Counted from the first letter of the stretch, positions 23,822 to 33,174 are shown. The stretch is 64,000 nucleotides of DNA from Erysipelotrichaceae bacterium (GCA_031272515.1 JAISTR010000003.1:1-64000); one strand, 5' to 3'. Notes: generated by a model from the sequence alone, not told the origin. Numbers and translations: made by a program.

Positions 23822-25219
23822 ATGAGCGAAAGAGAAGAACAGGCCGGTTTAGCTGTTAACAAGCGCGGGATTTCCTTTGCGAACATCCGCTATCAGCAGT
23901 GGTACTTTGTGTTTCTGTTTCCTTTGGCCATCATCATGGGCGATGTCCGTTTATTGGACATCGGCGTCAGCTGGCTGTCTTTGGACAGCTTTGTCTGGGA
24001 GCTGATTGCCTACAGTGCGGCGGTGCTGCTGTTTTTCTTTCTGCCGCAAAAAAGGATTTTGCCAACGGCAAAGGCCGGATCGGTTCTCATCGCCTTGGTG
24101 CTTTTGTATCAGATGTTTCTGATGCCAGATGATCAGCTCTGGGCCTATTTACTGTATTCCTTTGCGGATGGCCTGTGTCTGGGCTTCGGCTTTTTTGTTT
24201 TCTTCTTTATCCTCAACAATGCGGAGCGCCTGTTTTCCTTAATCTTAGTGGAGCTCTACTTTGTCATCGGGGTGGATTATCTCTGGCTGACGCTCGACCT
24301 GGGCGCCTTCATGATGAATCAGGCAGCCTTTGTGTTTGTTTTATGCTTTTTGCTTTGTATCTTCTTTACTCCAAAAGAGCAGGTGCCGGTACTGGCTTTT
24401 AAACAGGAGAGTACAAACGGGGAGAAGACCTGGTTCTCCTTTGTTTTATATGCCTTGTACATGGTGGTGGAGCTGCTGGCAATCTATCTCAACTATGACA
24501 CCAGCATCGTCGAACCCATCCTTTATACCAGCGCTTCCCTGCTGGCGATTTTGTTGGTGTTATGGGTGCTTTTGACCCTGCGGGTGAACGCCTTGCACCT
24601 GTGGAATTTCTTTCTGGTGCTCTCGCTATTGGCAATGGCACTTTTGTCTTTGGACAGCTTGCTTTGGGTCAATGCGGGTTCTTTCCTCTATGGTATCTGC
24701 AGGACGTCCGGCTACATCATCATCTTTTATCTGGTAGGCTGTGCTGCCAGGCGCAGCTATACCCTGCAGTTTTTCCGGTGGTTTTGTTTGTTGGAGTTTT
24801 TTGTCACCGTGGTGTTTACCCCGGGGCTGGAGAGCATCTTCTCCAGTATTGGCGACCACTACAACCTGATTGCCTTGGGCCTGACGATCGTTTTGGTCTG
24901 CTGCTCGCTGTTTCTCTCACCCTATCTCAACCGCCATCTGTTCTTCAGTGACTGGATTGACGACTTGTATTCGGTGAATTTAGAACAGTATCAGAAGCAG
25001 CTGCAGGAGATCACCCAAAGCGAAAACCTGAACCTGACCTACCGGGAGCGGCAGCTGTTTCTGTTGATGCTGACGGATGTGACCCCCAAGGAGATTGCCG
25101 CACACCTGCATGTTTCACTGGCCACCGTCAACTTCCACAGCACCAACCTCTACCGCAAGCTGGGCATACAGAGCCGAAGGGAGCTGCTGATCAAGTATGC
25201 GAACCATCCACCCCAGTAA
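23822..25219 (+). CDS. Membrane-bound LuxR-type regulator (second copy, 465 aa)
   Basis: Same plan and exactly the same length as the preceding gene product, but strongly diverged. It has about 10-12 hydrophobic segments and a C-terminal LuxR helix-turn-helix (TYRERQLFLLMLTDVTPKEIA, then ATVNFHSTNLYRKLGIQSRRE). The recognition helix differs from that of the first copy (ATVNFH against STCNSY), so the targets probably differ. A GGAGGG site precedes the ATG. It is followed, 66 bases on, by the first zinc-ribbon gene of the lipoprotein cluster. Confidence 0.82.
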   Translation: MSEREEQAGLAVNKRGISFANIRYQQWYFVFLFPLAIIMGDVRLLDIGVSWLSLDSFVWELIAYSAAVLLFFFLPQKRILPTAKAGSVLIALVLLYQMFLMPDDQLWAYLLYSFADGLCLGFGFFVFFFILNNAERLFSLILVELYFVIGVDYLWLTLDLGAFMMNQAAFVFVLCFLLCIFFTPKEQVPVLAFKQESTNGEKTWFSFVLYALYMVVELLAIYLNYDTSIVEPILYTSASLLAILLVLWVLLTLRVNALHLWNFFLVLSLLAMALLSLDSLLWVNAGSFLYGICRTSGYIIIFYLVGCAARRSYTLQFFRWFCLLEFFVTVVFTPGLESIFSSIGDHYNLIALGLTIVLVCCSLFLSPYLNRHLFFSDWIDDLYSVNLEQYQKQLQEITQSENLNLTYRERQLFLLMLTDVTPKEIAAHLHVSLATVNFHSTNLYRKLGIQSRRELLIKYANHPPQ

Positions 25220-25285
25220 ACCTATTAATTTTTTTAGGTAGTAAATCCAAGGGATTGGCGCTATGGTAAAGCTGGAGGAAGGGAT

Positions 25286-25579
25286 ATGGGAAAGCCAGAA
25301 CCAAACAACACCTATGTCTGTCCGGATTGCCAAAAAGCCGTAACGGCAGAAATGCAGCACTGCCCTGGGTGCGGGCGCTTATTATGGATTGTCTGCCCCG
25401 GCTGCGGGATGAAAACCCGGGCTTACAAACACTGCGAATTCTGCGGAGTGCTACTGTACATCCGCTGTCATCGCTGCAACAAGCCGGTCTACTTTGACAA
25501 TCAGTACTGTGCAAACTGTGCGCAGAAAGTCAAGGACCGCTACCGTATTCTGCATCATCCCCTAAAGGACAATGCTTGA
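25286..25579 (+). CDS. Triple zinc-ribbon protein
   Basis: A 97-residue cytoplasmic protein made almost wholly of zinc ribbons. Six Cys pairs are visible (CPDC, CPGC, CPGC, CEFC, CHRC, CANC), enough for three four-Cys zinc sites. No DNA-binding or enzymatic domain is attached. It begins the run of nine same-strand genes to 33162. A GGAGG site precedes the ATG. Similar treble-ribbon proteins act as protein-binding modules, but no function can be assigned here. Confidence 0.75.
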   Translation: MGKPEPNNTYVCPDCQKAVTAEMQHCPGCGRLLWIVCPGCGMKTRAYKHCEFCGVLLYIRCHRCNKPVYFDNQYCANCAQKVKDRYRILHHPLKDNA

Positions 25580-25643
25580 AGACAAAAAAAGGTGATATCA
25601 CCTGAAGAGGTGTATCATAGAAAAACAAAAAAGGAGAACAGAT

Positions 25644-26426
25644 ATGAAACGATTATTATTGGCTTTGCTGAGTGGTTTGCTGATTGCTTTGAGCTTAAGC
25701 GGCTGTGCGAAGAAAACCGATGCCGGCAGCAGCGGTGCTGCCGATTCCAGCGGGTCCAGCGGTGCTGTACAAACACCGGTGATTACCGAAAAGCTGAGTC
25801 CTAGCGATTCCTACAGTGCCTTCAATGAAGGCAAGGCATTGCCGCTGGATCGCATCATCAATGCCTTCTATGAAACGGAGGACATGTGGGGAATTGGCAT
25901 GACGCTGTCCAATGTCTACTGGGCGGATTTGACGATGATCTCGCTTGCCTTCTTTACCGGGGATGAAGCGACTACCAAAAGTGCCCTGGCAATGTTAGGT
26001 TTGGGGGATGCGGATTATTCCCAAAGCGGCAATACCTATACGCTGAAGTATGACTCTGATGACGGAATCAAATATGTGGATACCGCCGTCTATGATGCCA
26101 CCAAGGATTTCATGGTCTTTGAACAGCTTGCGGACGGCGCAGTGACAATCCACACGGAATACTACCGTACCGCAACCGGCTACATCGCGGTCTATAATTC
26201 CGCATCCAGCGAAGGTGGATACCTGGTCTATAAAATCTATGCGGACGGGCAGGATGGCTCTGTCGGCATCGAGCAAAGCGACAGTGTCGTGACCTTAAAA
26301 GGCAATGAGACAAAAGACTTTGCGACCAGCTCACCCCAGTGGTATAAGGTCGAAGGGGACCTGGTTACCGGTATCGACAGCAATGGCAATCCCATCGAAT
26401 TAAGTGCTATTATAGAGTCAGAGTAA
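25644..26426 (+). CDS. Lipoprotein, unknown function
   Basis: A 260-residue exported lipoprotein. The leader is MKRLLLALLSGLLIALSLSG with lipobox LSGC, so Cys21 should be lipidated and the protein held on the outer face of the membrane. A low-complexity Ser/Gly linker (residues about 26-45) follows, then a beta-rich domain of unknown type. It has an AGGAG site. It does not look related to the three-member family further downstream. A short hairpin lies just upstream. Confidence 0.7.
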   Translation: MKRLLLALLSGLLIALSLSGCAKKTDAGSSGAADSSGSSGAVQTPVITEKLSPSDSYSAFNEGKALPLDRIINAFYETEDMWGIGMTLSNVYWADLTMISLAFFTGDEATTKSALAMLGLGDADYSQSGNTYTLKYDSDDGIKYVDTAVYDATKDFMVFEQLADGAVTIHTEYYRTATGYIAVYNSASSEGGYLVYKIYADGQDGSVGIEQSDSVVTLKGNETKDFATSSPQWYKVEGDLVTGIDSNGNPIELSAIIESE

Positions 26427-26440
26427 AGGGGGATTCGCTT

Positions 26441-27046
26441 ATGCCAATATGCAATGCCTGCCTTGCGGAAGTACCCGCAGGCAGTAAGTTTTGTACGAAC
26501 TGCGGAGCGCTTTTAAGCGCTCCTGAAGGTGTCAAAGGCAGTGAAGAGGAGGCGAAGAGTGAGGATAAAATAGAAACCACGCACGCTTCGCATAAGAAAC
26601 ACGCTGACCCGAAAGCGGCAGAGAAAGCACCTGAAGAGAGTGTTTCACAAGCGGCAATAGAGCCTGAGGAAATCAAACCGGAAGCGGTTGAAGTGAAACC
26701 GGAACCGGTGAAAGCCAAAGAGCCCGAGCCGGTGCACCAGCCGCAAGCGCCGGTGTACGAGCAGCCTGCTAAACAACCGGCAAAGCCGGTTGTTGCGGAA
26801 AAGCCGATTACCGCCGGCAGCTATGCCTTTCGCATTATCCTGTCCTGGATTCCGATTATCGGTTTGATCTACAACCTGATTGTGAGTCTGGGCAAAAAGC
26901 ATCCCAACCGCGCAGCCTTTGCGAAGGCCAACCTGATCTTCGGCATCATCCTGCATGTCATCATCATCGTCGCCGTAATCCTGGTGCTTTGGGTCTTGCC
27001 GGGCGACAAGGTCGAGTTGGGATTTATGGAACTGGTATTTTATTGA
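26441..27046 (+). CDS. Zinc-ribbon membrane protein
   Basis: A 201-residue protein with an N-terminal zinc ribbon (CNAC and CTNC, residues 4-23), a long Glu/Pro/Lys linker (about residues 30-125, with repeated KPEPV-like units) and two membrane segments (about residues 133-150 and 165-188). The topology puts the ribbon in the cytoplasm. Zinc-ribbon plus membrane proteins of this kind are common in Bacillota and generally uncharacterised. It is 14 bases after the lipoprotein gene, so co-transcribed with it. Confidence 0.7.
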   Translation: MPICNACLAEVPAGSKFCTNCGALLSAPEGVKGSEEEAKSEDKIETTHASHKKHADPKAAEKAPEESVSQAAIEPEEIKPEAVEVKPEPVKAKEPEPVHQPQAPVYEQPAKQPAKPVVAEKPITAGSYAFRIILSWIPIIGLIYNLIVSLGKKHPNRAAFAKANLIFGIILHVIIIVAVILVLWVLPGDKVELGFMELVFY

Positions 27047-27065
27047 GAGAAAGAGAGGAAACAGT

Positions 27066-27479
27066 ATGAAAAAAGTGATTTTGGGATTGGTCCTGGTATT
27101 GCTGCTTTTGAGCGGCTGTTCCAAAGGCAAGAAGTTGACCTGCACCGGTACTGTTGAAGGCATGGATGCCACCATTACCTTCACCGGTGAAAAACCGATT
27201 ACCGCTTTGTCGGTCAAATTCTCAATGGACGGTGCTCTTATGGGGATTGACAAAGATACCTTTAGTACCTACAAGGGTATGCTGGAAGCGATGTTTGAGT
27301 CGGAGTTGGGCGGGGAAGTGGAACTTTCCTACAGCAATGACAAGCTTATTGTCGAGGCGTCCTTCAAAAGCGATAGCCTTGGGGATAATTTCGGTGATTT
27401 TGGCGCTGGTGATTACAAGACCATCTCGCTGGCAGATTTGAAAGCGCAAATGGCAGAGGAAGGATTGTCCTGCAAGTAG
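27066..27479 (+). CDS. Small lipoprotein, unknown function
   Basis: A 137-residue lipoprotein with leader MKKVILGLVLVLLLLSG and lipobox LSGC. The mature part is short, begins with a Lys-rich stretch and reads as two beta sheets; an LTCTGTVEGM segment near the front and a C-terminal Cys (residue 136) could pair as a disulfide. Its overall form resembles DUF1307/YehR-type lipoproteins, but I cannot confirm that. It has a GAGAGGAAA site and lies 19 bases after the zinc-ribbon membrane gene. Confidence 0.65.
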   Translation: MKKVILGLVLVLLLLSGCSKGKKLTCTGTVEGMDATITFTGEKPITALSVKFSMDGALMGIDKDTFSTYKGMLEAMFESELGGEVELSYSNDKLIVEASFKSDSLGDNFGDFGAGDYKTISLADLKAQMAEEGLSCK

Positions 27480-27509
27480 AAGTAGAAAGAAAATGGGGGG
27501 AGTTTAAAG

Positions 27510-28172
27510 ATGAAGAAGATATTTACAGCATTACTGGTTTTGTTTCTGTTATTAAGCGGCTGTTCCAAAAGCCCGGCTGCTTCCGGCAGCAGTGGAAGTA
27601 CTGGCAGCAATGGCAGCAATGGGGAAGGCAAGGTCATCGAACCTGTCGTTTCCGGTTTGGAGGCTTGTATTGAAAGCGGTGAGTGCATCTATGAATATGA
27701 GATTGTAACCGAAAGTCCCAATGCCGGCGTCAGCACGACCCAGGCAACCTTCGCCATCAAAAACGGACAGATTTACACGCAACACATCACCGACGGGGAA
27801 TCCGGTCGCGTCTATATTTTGGATGATGGAATCTTTGTCGCTGACGACTCGTTTCAGGTTTTGATGGAAATGACCGGCAGCGAAGCCGATGAATTCAGGG
27901 CAGACATGACTCAAGAGTCCCTGGACATCGACCTGAAGGAAACAGAGTATTATATGGGCTCTGGCGAAGAGGAATTTGCCGGGCAAATCGCGCAATACGA
28001 GGAATACGATCTGGATGGCATCATCTACAAGGTCTACACCGTCAATGGCGATCTGCTGGGAAGCTATATGGTAATCGATGATATTGTTTCCACGACCGTA
28101 TATAAGGGTTATTCCACCACCGTACCGGATGACCTGTTTGTACTTCCGGATTATGAGATAGTCGAATACTAA
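27510..28172 (+). CDS. Lipoprotein of a three-member paralogous family (first)
   Basis: A 220-residue lipoprotein with lipobox LSGC (Cys at about 17), a Ser/Gly linker and a mature domain shared with the next two genes. Shared blocks are YEYEIVTE, KNGQIY, GEEEFAGQ and a C-terminal DDLFVLPD. The domain alternates short strands with acidic loops, suggesting a sheet-rich fold. No known family is recognised. A GGGGGAG site precedes the start. Confidence 0.7.
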   Translation: MKKIFTALLVLFLLLSGCSKSPAASGSSGSTGSNGSNGEGKVIEPVVSGLEACIESGECIYEYEIVTESPNAGVSTTQATFAIKNGQIYTQHITDGESGRVYILDDGIFVADDSFQVLMEMTGSEADEFRADMTQESLDIDLKETEYYMGSGEEEFAGQIAQYEEYDLDGIIYKVYTVNGDLLGSYMVIDDIVSTTVYKGYSTTVPDDLFVLPDYEIVEY

Positions 28173-28191
28173 TCAAGGGGGAGAAGTTTTT

Positions 28192-28878
28192 ATGAGGAGA
28201 AGTGTATTCGCGGCAGTTGTTTTACTGCTGTTGCTTGGCGGCTGCATCCGCAAGAATGATGACACAAAGAGTACCGCCAATAACAGCAGCGAAAGCAGTG
28301 AACAACAAAAAGAAAGCACGGTAGTAGTACCGAAGGAAACCCAGGAAGAACAGGAAGGGGAGTTTGTCATCATCGGCGGCAATCTCTTGGATTACATGCA
28401 AGCCGGGCAGTTTGTCTACGAATATGAAAAGACCTACAACATGGGAACCGGGGATTTTGCAAGTAGCGGGATGGTAGCCATGAAACACGGTCAGCTGTAT
28501 GTATCCAACAATACGTTTGGGACTGACAGCTACACCCTGGTTTTGGCAGACGGGGTCTATGAAGTGGATAACCAGGCGCAGTCCTATCGAAAGTCGAGTT
28601 ACAGCGCAAAGACCTTGCTGGAAGACTATGTGGACTTCTGTGAACTGAGTCTGAGCGCACCGCTGGAGTCGGGGGAAGAGGAGTTCAACGGGCAGTTGGC
28701 CCATTACGACCTCTATGACTATAACGGGACTGATTTCAAAATCTATTCACTGGACCGGGAAATCCTCGGTTTTCAAGCCACCACCAGTGATTCCGTCACG
28801 ACCATCATCATCAAAAGCGCATCCTATAAGGTCCTTGACTCCCTGTTTAAAATTCCAAGCGGATACACCCAAAAATAA
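28192..28878 (+). CDS. Lipoprotein of a three-member paralogous family (second)
   Basis: Second family member (228 residues). The leader ends LLLLGGC (lipobox GGC, Cys at about 18), followed by a polar linker with several Ser, Glu and Gln. The domain blocks match the first copy: YEYEKTYN, KHGQLY, GEEEFNGQ and a C-terminal DSLFKIPSG. It lies 19 bases after the first copy and carries its own GGGGGAG site. Identity between copies looks modest, so the duplication is not recent. Confidence 0.7.
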   Translation: MRRSVFAAVVLLLLLGGCIRKNDDTKSTANNSSESSEQQKESTVVVPKETQEEQEGEFVIIGGNLLDYMQAGQFVYEYEKTYNMGTGDFASSGMVAMKHGQLYVSNNTFGTDSYTLVLADGVYEVDNQAQSYRKSSYSAKTLLEDYVDFCELSLSAPLESGEEEFNGQLAHYDLYDYNGTDFKIYSLDREILGFQATTSDSVTTIIIKSASYKVLDSLFKIPSGYTQK

Positions 28879-28901
28879 GATAAAAGCGAAGGGGAAGATG
28901 A

Positions 28902-29510
28902 ATGAACCGGGTACTGGGGACTGTGTGTGATCTGATGCTGCTGTTATTTGGCGGGATCCAAAAGTCGGATTCGGATGTGGCAATGCCTGCTAAACAGGCC
29001 ATGGGCAGAATTTTGCCCAAATGGCTGCCGGCGGGACAATTGCGTTATACCTTGAAGGCGATTATGGAGTATCCGGAGCGCTTCGATGTCATCCCCGGAT
29101 GTGTGGCTATGAAGAATGGCTTCGTGTATGTGGAATTAGTGAGTGATGAGCACGGTAAGGTCCGCTATTACCTCTTGAAGGATGGCATCCATGTGGTTTA
29201 TGAGAAAGCCCAGGATTCCCTGGCATTTTCAAAAACGGCGGAAGAGCCGGAAGAATTCATACAGCAGCGCGAGGCCTTGGATCACACCCTGAGTGTCATT
29301 AGCGAGGGTGAAGAGGAATTTGTCGGTGTCAAAGCCCATTACCGGCTTTATCGCCATCAAGAAAGCGAATACCGGATTTATTCATACAACCGCGAGGTGA
29401 TCGGCTTTGTGTCCACTTACCGCGATTTGACCTCCACCCTGATTATCAGCGAAGCGGCCAACAGGGTTGAGGATGAAGTATTTGTCTTACCAAAAGAAAA
29501 CGAACATTGA
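28902..29510 (+). CDS. Paralogous family (third), lipobox lost
   Basis: Third member (202 residues) with the same domain blocks (KNGFVY, GEEEFVGV, VFVLPKEN). Where copy two reads GGC-IRK, this one reads GG-IQK: the lipid-bearing Cys codon is missing, and the leader has only one basic residue before a short hydrophobic core. It would be retained as a membrane-anchored or poorly exported protein. The polar linker after the leader is also shorter. It has a GGGGA site and follows 23 bases after copy two. Confidence 0.7.
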   Translation: MNRVLGTVCDLMLLLFGGIQKSDSDVAMPAKQAMGRILPKWLPAGQLRYTLKAIMEYPERFDVIPGCVAMKNGFVYVELVSDEHGKVRYYLLKDGIHVVYEKAQDSLAFSKTAEEPEEFIQQREALDHTLSVISEGEEEFVGVKAHYRLYRHQESEYRIYSYNREVIGFVSTYRDLTSTLIISEAANRVEDEVFVLPKENEH

Positions 29511-29524
29511 AAGGAAATTTTGCC

Positions 29525-30997
29525 ATGACGAAAAAGAACTTGAAACCACTGACGATTCTGCACTCCAACGACATCCATGGTGATTTCATGGCAGAAGTGA
29601 TCGAAGAAAAGACGTTGGGGGGCGTCTCGATGCTGTCGGGATATCTGCAGAAAGTCAGAAAAGAAGAGAAGAATGTGATTTACACCATCTCCGGGGATAT
29701 GATCCGCGGCTCGCTGATTGACAGCGAGTATCAGGGCCTTTCCACCATCGACATCATGAATGCGCTGGCACCGGATGTGGTGACTTTGGGAAACCATGAA
29801 GTGGACTATGGCGTTGCCCATCTGCTGTTTCTGGAGCGCTGTGCCCGCTTTCCGATTATCAATGCGAACCTGTATCTGACCAACAGCGGGGTGAGGCTGT
29901 TTCGTTCGCACTTGATCAAGGAGATCGATGGCATGAAGATTCTCTTTATCGGGGTCATGACTGAGGAGGTTTTGGCCTCTGCCAGACAGGAGAAGCTGAT
30001 TGGCTCCTTTGTGGATGTCAGGGAGGCGGCTGGAGAGATTGGCAAGATCTGCAATAACTACCAAAGCGAGGACATCGATTTTACCGTCATCCTCACCCAC
30101 ATCGGCTTTGAAGAGGACAAGAAGCTGGCGGCGCTCTTGGATGAGCGCTGGGGCGTCGATCTGATTATCGGCGGACACAGCCATACGCTATTGGAAGAAC
30201 CGGCAGTGGTCAATGGCATCCCGATTGTCCAGGCGGCGATGGGAACCGACCAGCTGGGCCGCTTTGATATCATGGTGAATACCGACACCAATACCATTGA
30301 CAGTTACAAATGGCAGCTGGTGGAAATCTCCGAAAAGAACTGTCCCCGGGACAAGGAACTGGAAGCCCTGGTAGAGCAGTATCAGTCGCAGACCGATGCC
30401 AAGTACGGGCGCTATCTCACCCGCTTCAAGGAAGTCTACACCCACCCTAGAAGGGATCGGGAAACCCAGCTGGGGAGCTTATTCGCCGATATCTTCTGCG
30501 ATGCCCTGGATTTGGATGTGTTCTTTCTGGGCTCCGGGTCCATCCGCCAGGAATCGATGGGCACGATTGTGCAGTACAAGCATTTATCCGAAACGTTCCC
30601 CTACGCCGATGAGATTTACCGCATCACCGTAACCGGGAAACAGCTCAAAAAAATGATTGAAACCATCTACCGTCCGGAATCATTTTCAGGAGAACATACT
30701 GAGTTTTATCAGTATTCTCATGGTATGATGATAGAGGTCTCATGGGGTGAGAAGAAGGTGAAATCCATCACCTTCAACGGGGAGGATATCCCCGATGACG
30801 CGACCTTCAATGTCGGTCTGCAGTCTTTTCACTTCAAGAACATGCAAGCATTTTTGGGACTCAGCGAAGAAGAGGTTGGCGAGATCCGCAAACCGCGGGT
30901 GGTCACTACCTCCAGTACCGACATTCTAGATGAATGGCTGAGCACGCATGAACTGGTGGTCGCACCAACCACTCCGAGGCTGATTATTACCGACTAA
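29525..30997 (+). CDS. 5'-nucleotidase/cyclic phosphodiesterase-like protein
   Basis: Two-domain metallophosphoesterase (490 residues). The N-terminal domain has the motifs SNDIHGD, SGDMIRG, LGNHEVDYG and GGHSHT for a dinuclear metal site; the C-terminal domain matches the 5'-nucleotidase C-terminal region that binds the base. UshA/YfkN relatives are exported, but this one has no signal peptide and should act in the cytoplasm, on nucleotides or cyclic nucleotides. The start chosen (MTKKN) has an AAAGGA site; the upstream TTG does not. It belongs to the run of cluster genes. Confidence 0.85.
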   Translation: MTKKNLKPLTILHSNDIHGDFMAEVIEEKTLGGVSMLSGYLQKVRKEEKNVIYTISGDMIRGSLIDSEYQGLSTIDIMNALAPDVVTLGNHEVDYGVAHLLFLERCARFPIINANLYLTNSGVRLFRSHLIKEIDGMKILFIGVMTEEVLASARQEKLIGSFVDVREAAGEIGKICNNYQSEDIDFTVILTHIGFEEDKKLAALLDERWGVDLIIGGHSHTLLEEPAVVNGIPIVQAAMGTDQLGRFDIMVNTDTNTIDSYKWQLVEISEKNCPRDKELEALVEQYQSQTDAKYGRYLTRFKEVYTHPRRDRETQLGSLFADIFCDALDLDVFFLGSGSIRQESMGTIVQYKHLSETFPYADEIYRITVTGKQLKKMIETIYRPESFSGEHTEFYQYSHGMMIEVSWGEKKVKSITFNGEDIPDDATFNVGLQSFHFKNMQAFLGLSEEEVGEIRKPRVVTTSSTDILDEWLSTHELVVAPTTPRLIITD

Positions 30998-31011
30998 GAA
31001 GGAGGGTAGGT

Positions 31012-32766
31012 ATGAAGAAGAAGATTACATTGCTGATGGTTCTGCTGTTGCTGGTGAGCATTGTTTCCTGCGGCAAGAAAACCCCGGAGACGGATGTTGT
31101 AACGGAGCCCAATGCGGAATTTGATGCGTTTGTAGAGGGATATACCGCAGCTTTATTTGAGCCGGAAGATTTCTCTTTGAATTTCTATTTTGATCATCCG
31201 GAAGACTATGGCTTTGAGCGTGGCAACTACACTTTGTCCTATATGGACAAGAGCGACTGGGATGAGTACATGAGTGAGTCAGAGGCGGACCTTGAAAAGC
31301 TGCACTCCTTTGCCCTTAGTACCCTGACCCAAAAGCAGCAGCTGACCTACTACCTGCTCGAGAATGAACTGCAATCCTATCTGGCAGTCAAGAATTTCTA
31401 CTACCATGACAATGCCTATCTGGGCACTTACCTGAAGTTTCAGGCTTCATTGCCCATCTATCTGGAGGAATTCACCTTCAATGATGAGAAGGACCTGATC
31501 GGCTATTTCTCCATGCTGGAGGATGCCCCGACGGCTTTGCATAACTACTATCTGATTGAAGTTGAGCGCCAAAAGCAGGGCGTGGGTTTGAACACCCGCA
31601 TCATGGAGGGCATCATCGAGCAGGCCAACAAGGTCGCGGATGATCCCAACTACTACCTGATTGAGGAATTCAATGCCAAGGCGGACGAATTTGATTTTGA
31701 ATATGAAGGGACTTTGGACCAGCTCAAGGCGAAGAACAAGGAATTGATCATCAATTCCCTGCAGGCTGCCTACCGCACCCTGGCCGAAGAACTCTCCACC
31801 ATCGATACCTCCGGTATGGATGGGAAAACCCTGGCGGATATGCCGGGTGGCAAGGACTACTACAATGCGCTGCTGATAACCAATGTTGGAATTTCCATGA
31901 CCGGGGATGAGCTGGAAGTCTACCTGGATGAATGGATTGACAAGGGTTATGAAGAATTCATTTCAGTGTACTGGAGCATGGATGCCAGTGAAGCCAGCAC
32001 TGCCTTCGACAGTCCGCAGACTGACTTTGACGACTATCTGCCCTTATATGAGTACCTGTATGCGCAAATGGAAGGGGACTTCCCGCTGGTCGGTTTTTCC
32101 GCGGTCGATGTAAAGAAAATCAATGAAGCCAATGCCGAGAATACCTCTCCGGCCATGTACTTCACTTCCAAAATCGATACGGATGAGAGTGTGCCGGAGC
32201 GGATTCTGGTCAATGGGATCTTCGATCCGATGGACTTCCAGACCTATGCCCATGAAGGCTACCCGGGCCACCTGTATCAAACGGTCTATGTCAAAAAGAT
32301 GGACCTGCCGATTATTCATCAGATTCTGGGCAGCACCGGCTATGCCGAAGGCTGGGCAACGTATGCGGAGAACTATGCGCTCAAATACAGCACCCTGACC
32401 GAAAATCAGCAGAAAGCCTACTATTACAATAACCTGCTGACTTATGCGCTGTATGCAAAGATGGATGTCTTAATCAACTACAAGGGCTATTCGCTTGAGG
32501 AGTTCAATGGCTTTATCTCCGAATGGTTTGGGACCCTGGACCAGGAAACCCTGGAATCGATTTATTATCAATTGTTGGAGGAACCCACCAACACCCTGTA
32601 CTACTATGTATCCTTCTTACGCTTTACGGATTTGTGCAACCGCATGAAGGAAGTGCGGGGCAGCAGTTATACGGATTTGGAATTTCATACCTTCATAGTG
32701 GAGCATGCCGGTCTGTCTTTTGATCAGCTGGATGCCCTTATGGAAGAGTATTTACAAAAGAAATGA
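31012..32766 (+). CDS. DUF885 family lipoprotein (predicted metallopeptidase)
   Basis: A 584-residue exported lipoprotein with lipobox IVSC (Cys at about 20). The mature part has the DUF885 layout: helical throughout, with the HEGYPGH motif in the last third (metal-binding pattern His-Glu-x3-Gly-His type) and a later GYAEGWATYAE block supplying the third ligand. DUF885 proteins are thought to be zinc peptidases; substrates are unknown. It has an AAGGAGGG site 14 bases after the phosphoesterase gene. It is the largest secreted product of the cluster. Confidence 0.82.
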   Translation: MKKKITLLMVLLLLVSIVSCGKKTPETDVVTEPNAEFDAFVEGYTAALFEPEDFSLNFYFDHPEDYGFERGNYTLSYMDKSDWDEYMSESEADLEKLHSFALSTLTQKQQLTYYLLENELQSYLAVKNFYYHDNAYLGTYLKFQASLPIYLEEFTFNDEKDLIGYFSMLEDAPTALHNYYLIEVERQKQGVGLNTRIMEGIIEQANKVADDPNYYLIEEFNAKADEFDFEYEGTLDQLKAKNKELIINSLQAAYRTLAEELSTIDTSGMDGKTLADMPGGKDYYNALLITNVGISMTGDELEVYLDEWIDKGYEEFISVYWSMDASEASTAFDSPQTDFDDYLPLYEYLYAQMEGDFPLVGFSAVDVKKINEANAENTSPAMYFTSKIDTDESVPERILVNGIFDPMDFQTYAHEGYPGHLYQTVYVKKMDLPIIHQILGSTGYAEGWATYAENYALKYSTLTENQQKAYYYNNLLTYALYAKMDVLINYKGYSLEEFNGFISEWFGTLDQETLESIYYQLLEEPTNTLYYYVSFLRFTDLCNRMKEVRGSSYTDLEFHTFIVEHAGLSFDQLDALMEEYLQKK

Positions 32767-32784
32767 CAGGAGGGAGGACAAAAC

Positions 32785-33162
32785 ATGCCGTCATTTTTAG
32801 ACAAGGTTAAAGAAGCTGGAAAGAATTTGGGAGAGAAGATTGGCGATACCGTAGAGACCACGAAGCTCAATGGTAAAATCGGAGATGCGAAGAAGGCAAT
32901 CGAAGATGTTTACAAGAAAATCGGGGAAGCCGCTTACGCTGCCCACAAGGCTGGCGAGAAGCTGGACATTGCGGAACATCTGGCATCGATCGATGAGCAC
33001 AATGCCCTGATTGATGATCTGAAGGCGCAAATCGAAAAGATTAAGGAAGAGGAGGCTGCGAAAAAGGAAGCAGCCAAACCGCCGGTCTGCCCGCAATGCG
33101 GGGAAACCGTGGAACCGGATGCGAAGTTCTGCCCCAAGTGCGGAGCGAAGCTGGGCGAATAA
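32785..33162 (+). CDS. Coiled-coil protein with C-terminal zinc ribbon
   Basis: A 125-residue cytoplasmic protein with a long charged amphipathic helical part (residues 1-98, rich in Lys, Glu and Ala) and a C-terminal zinc ribbon (CPQC and CPKC, residues 103-121). Similar small proteins are widespread and uncharacterised. It is 18 bases after the DUF885 gene and ends the cluster at a terminator. It probably acts as a scaffold or adaptor; this is inference. Confidence 0.75.
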   Translation: MPSFLDKVKEAGKNLGEKIGDTVETTKLNGKIGDAKKAIEDVYKKIGEAAYAAHKAGEKLDIAEHLASIDEHNALIDDLKAQIEKIKEEEAAKKEAAKPPVCPQCGETVEPDAKFCPKCGAKLGE

Positions 33163-33174
33163 TTGAACACTTGA

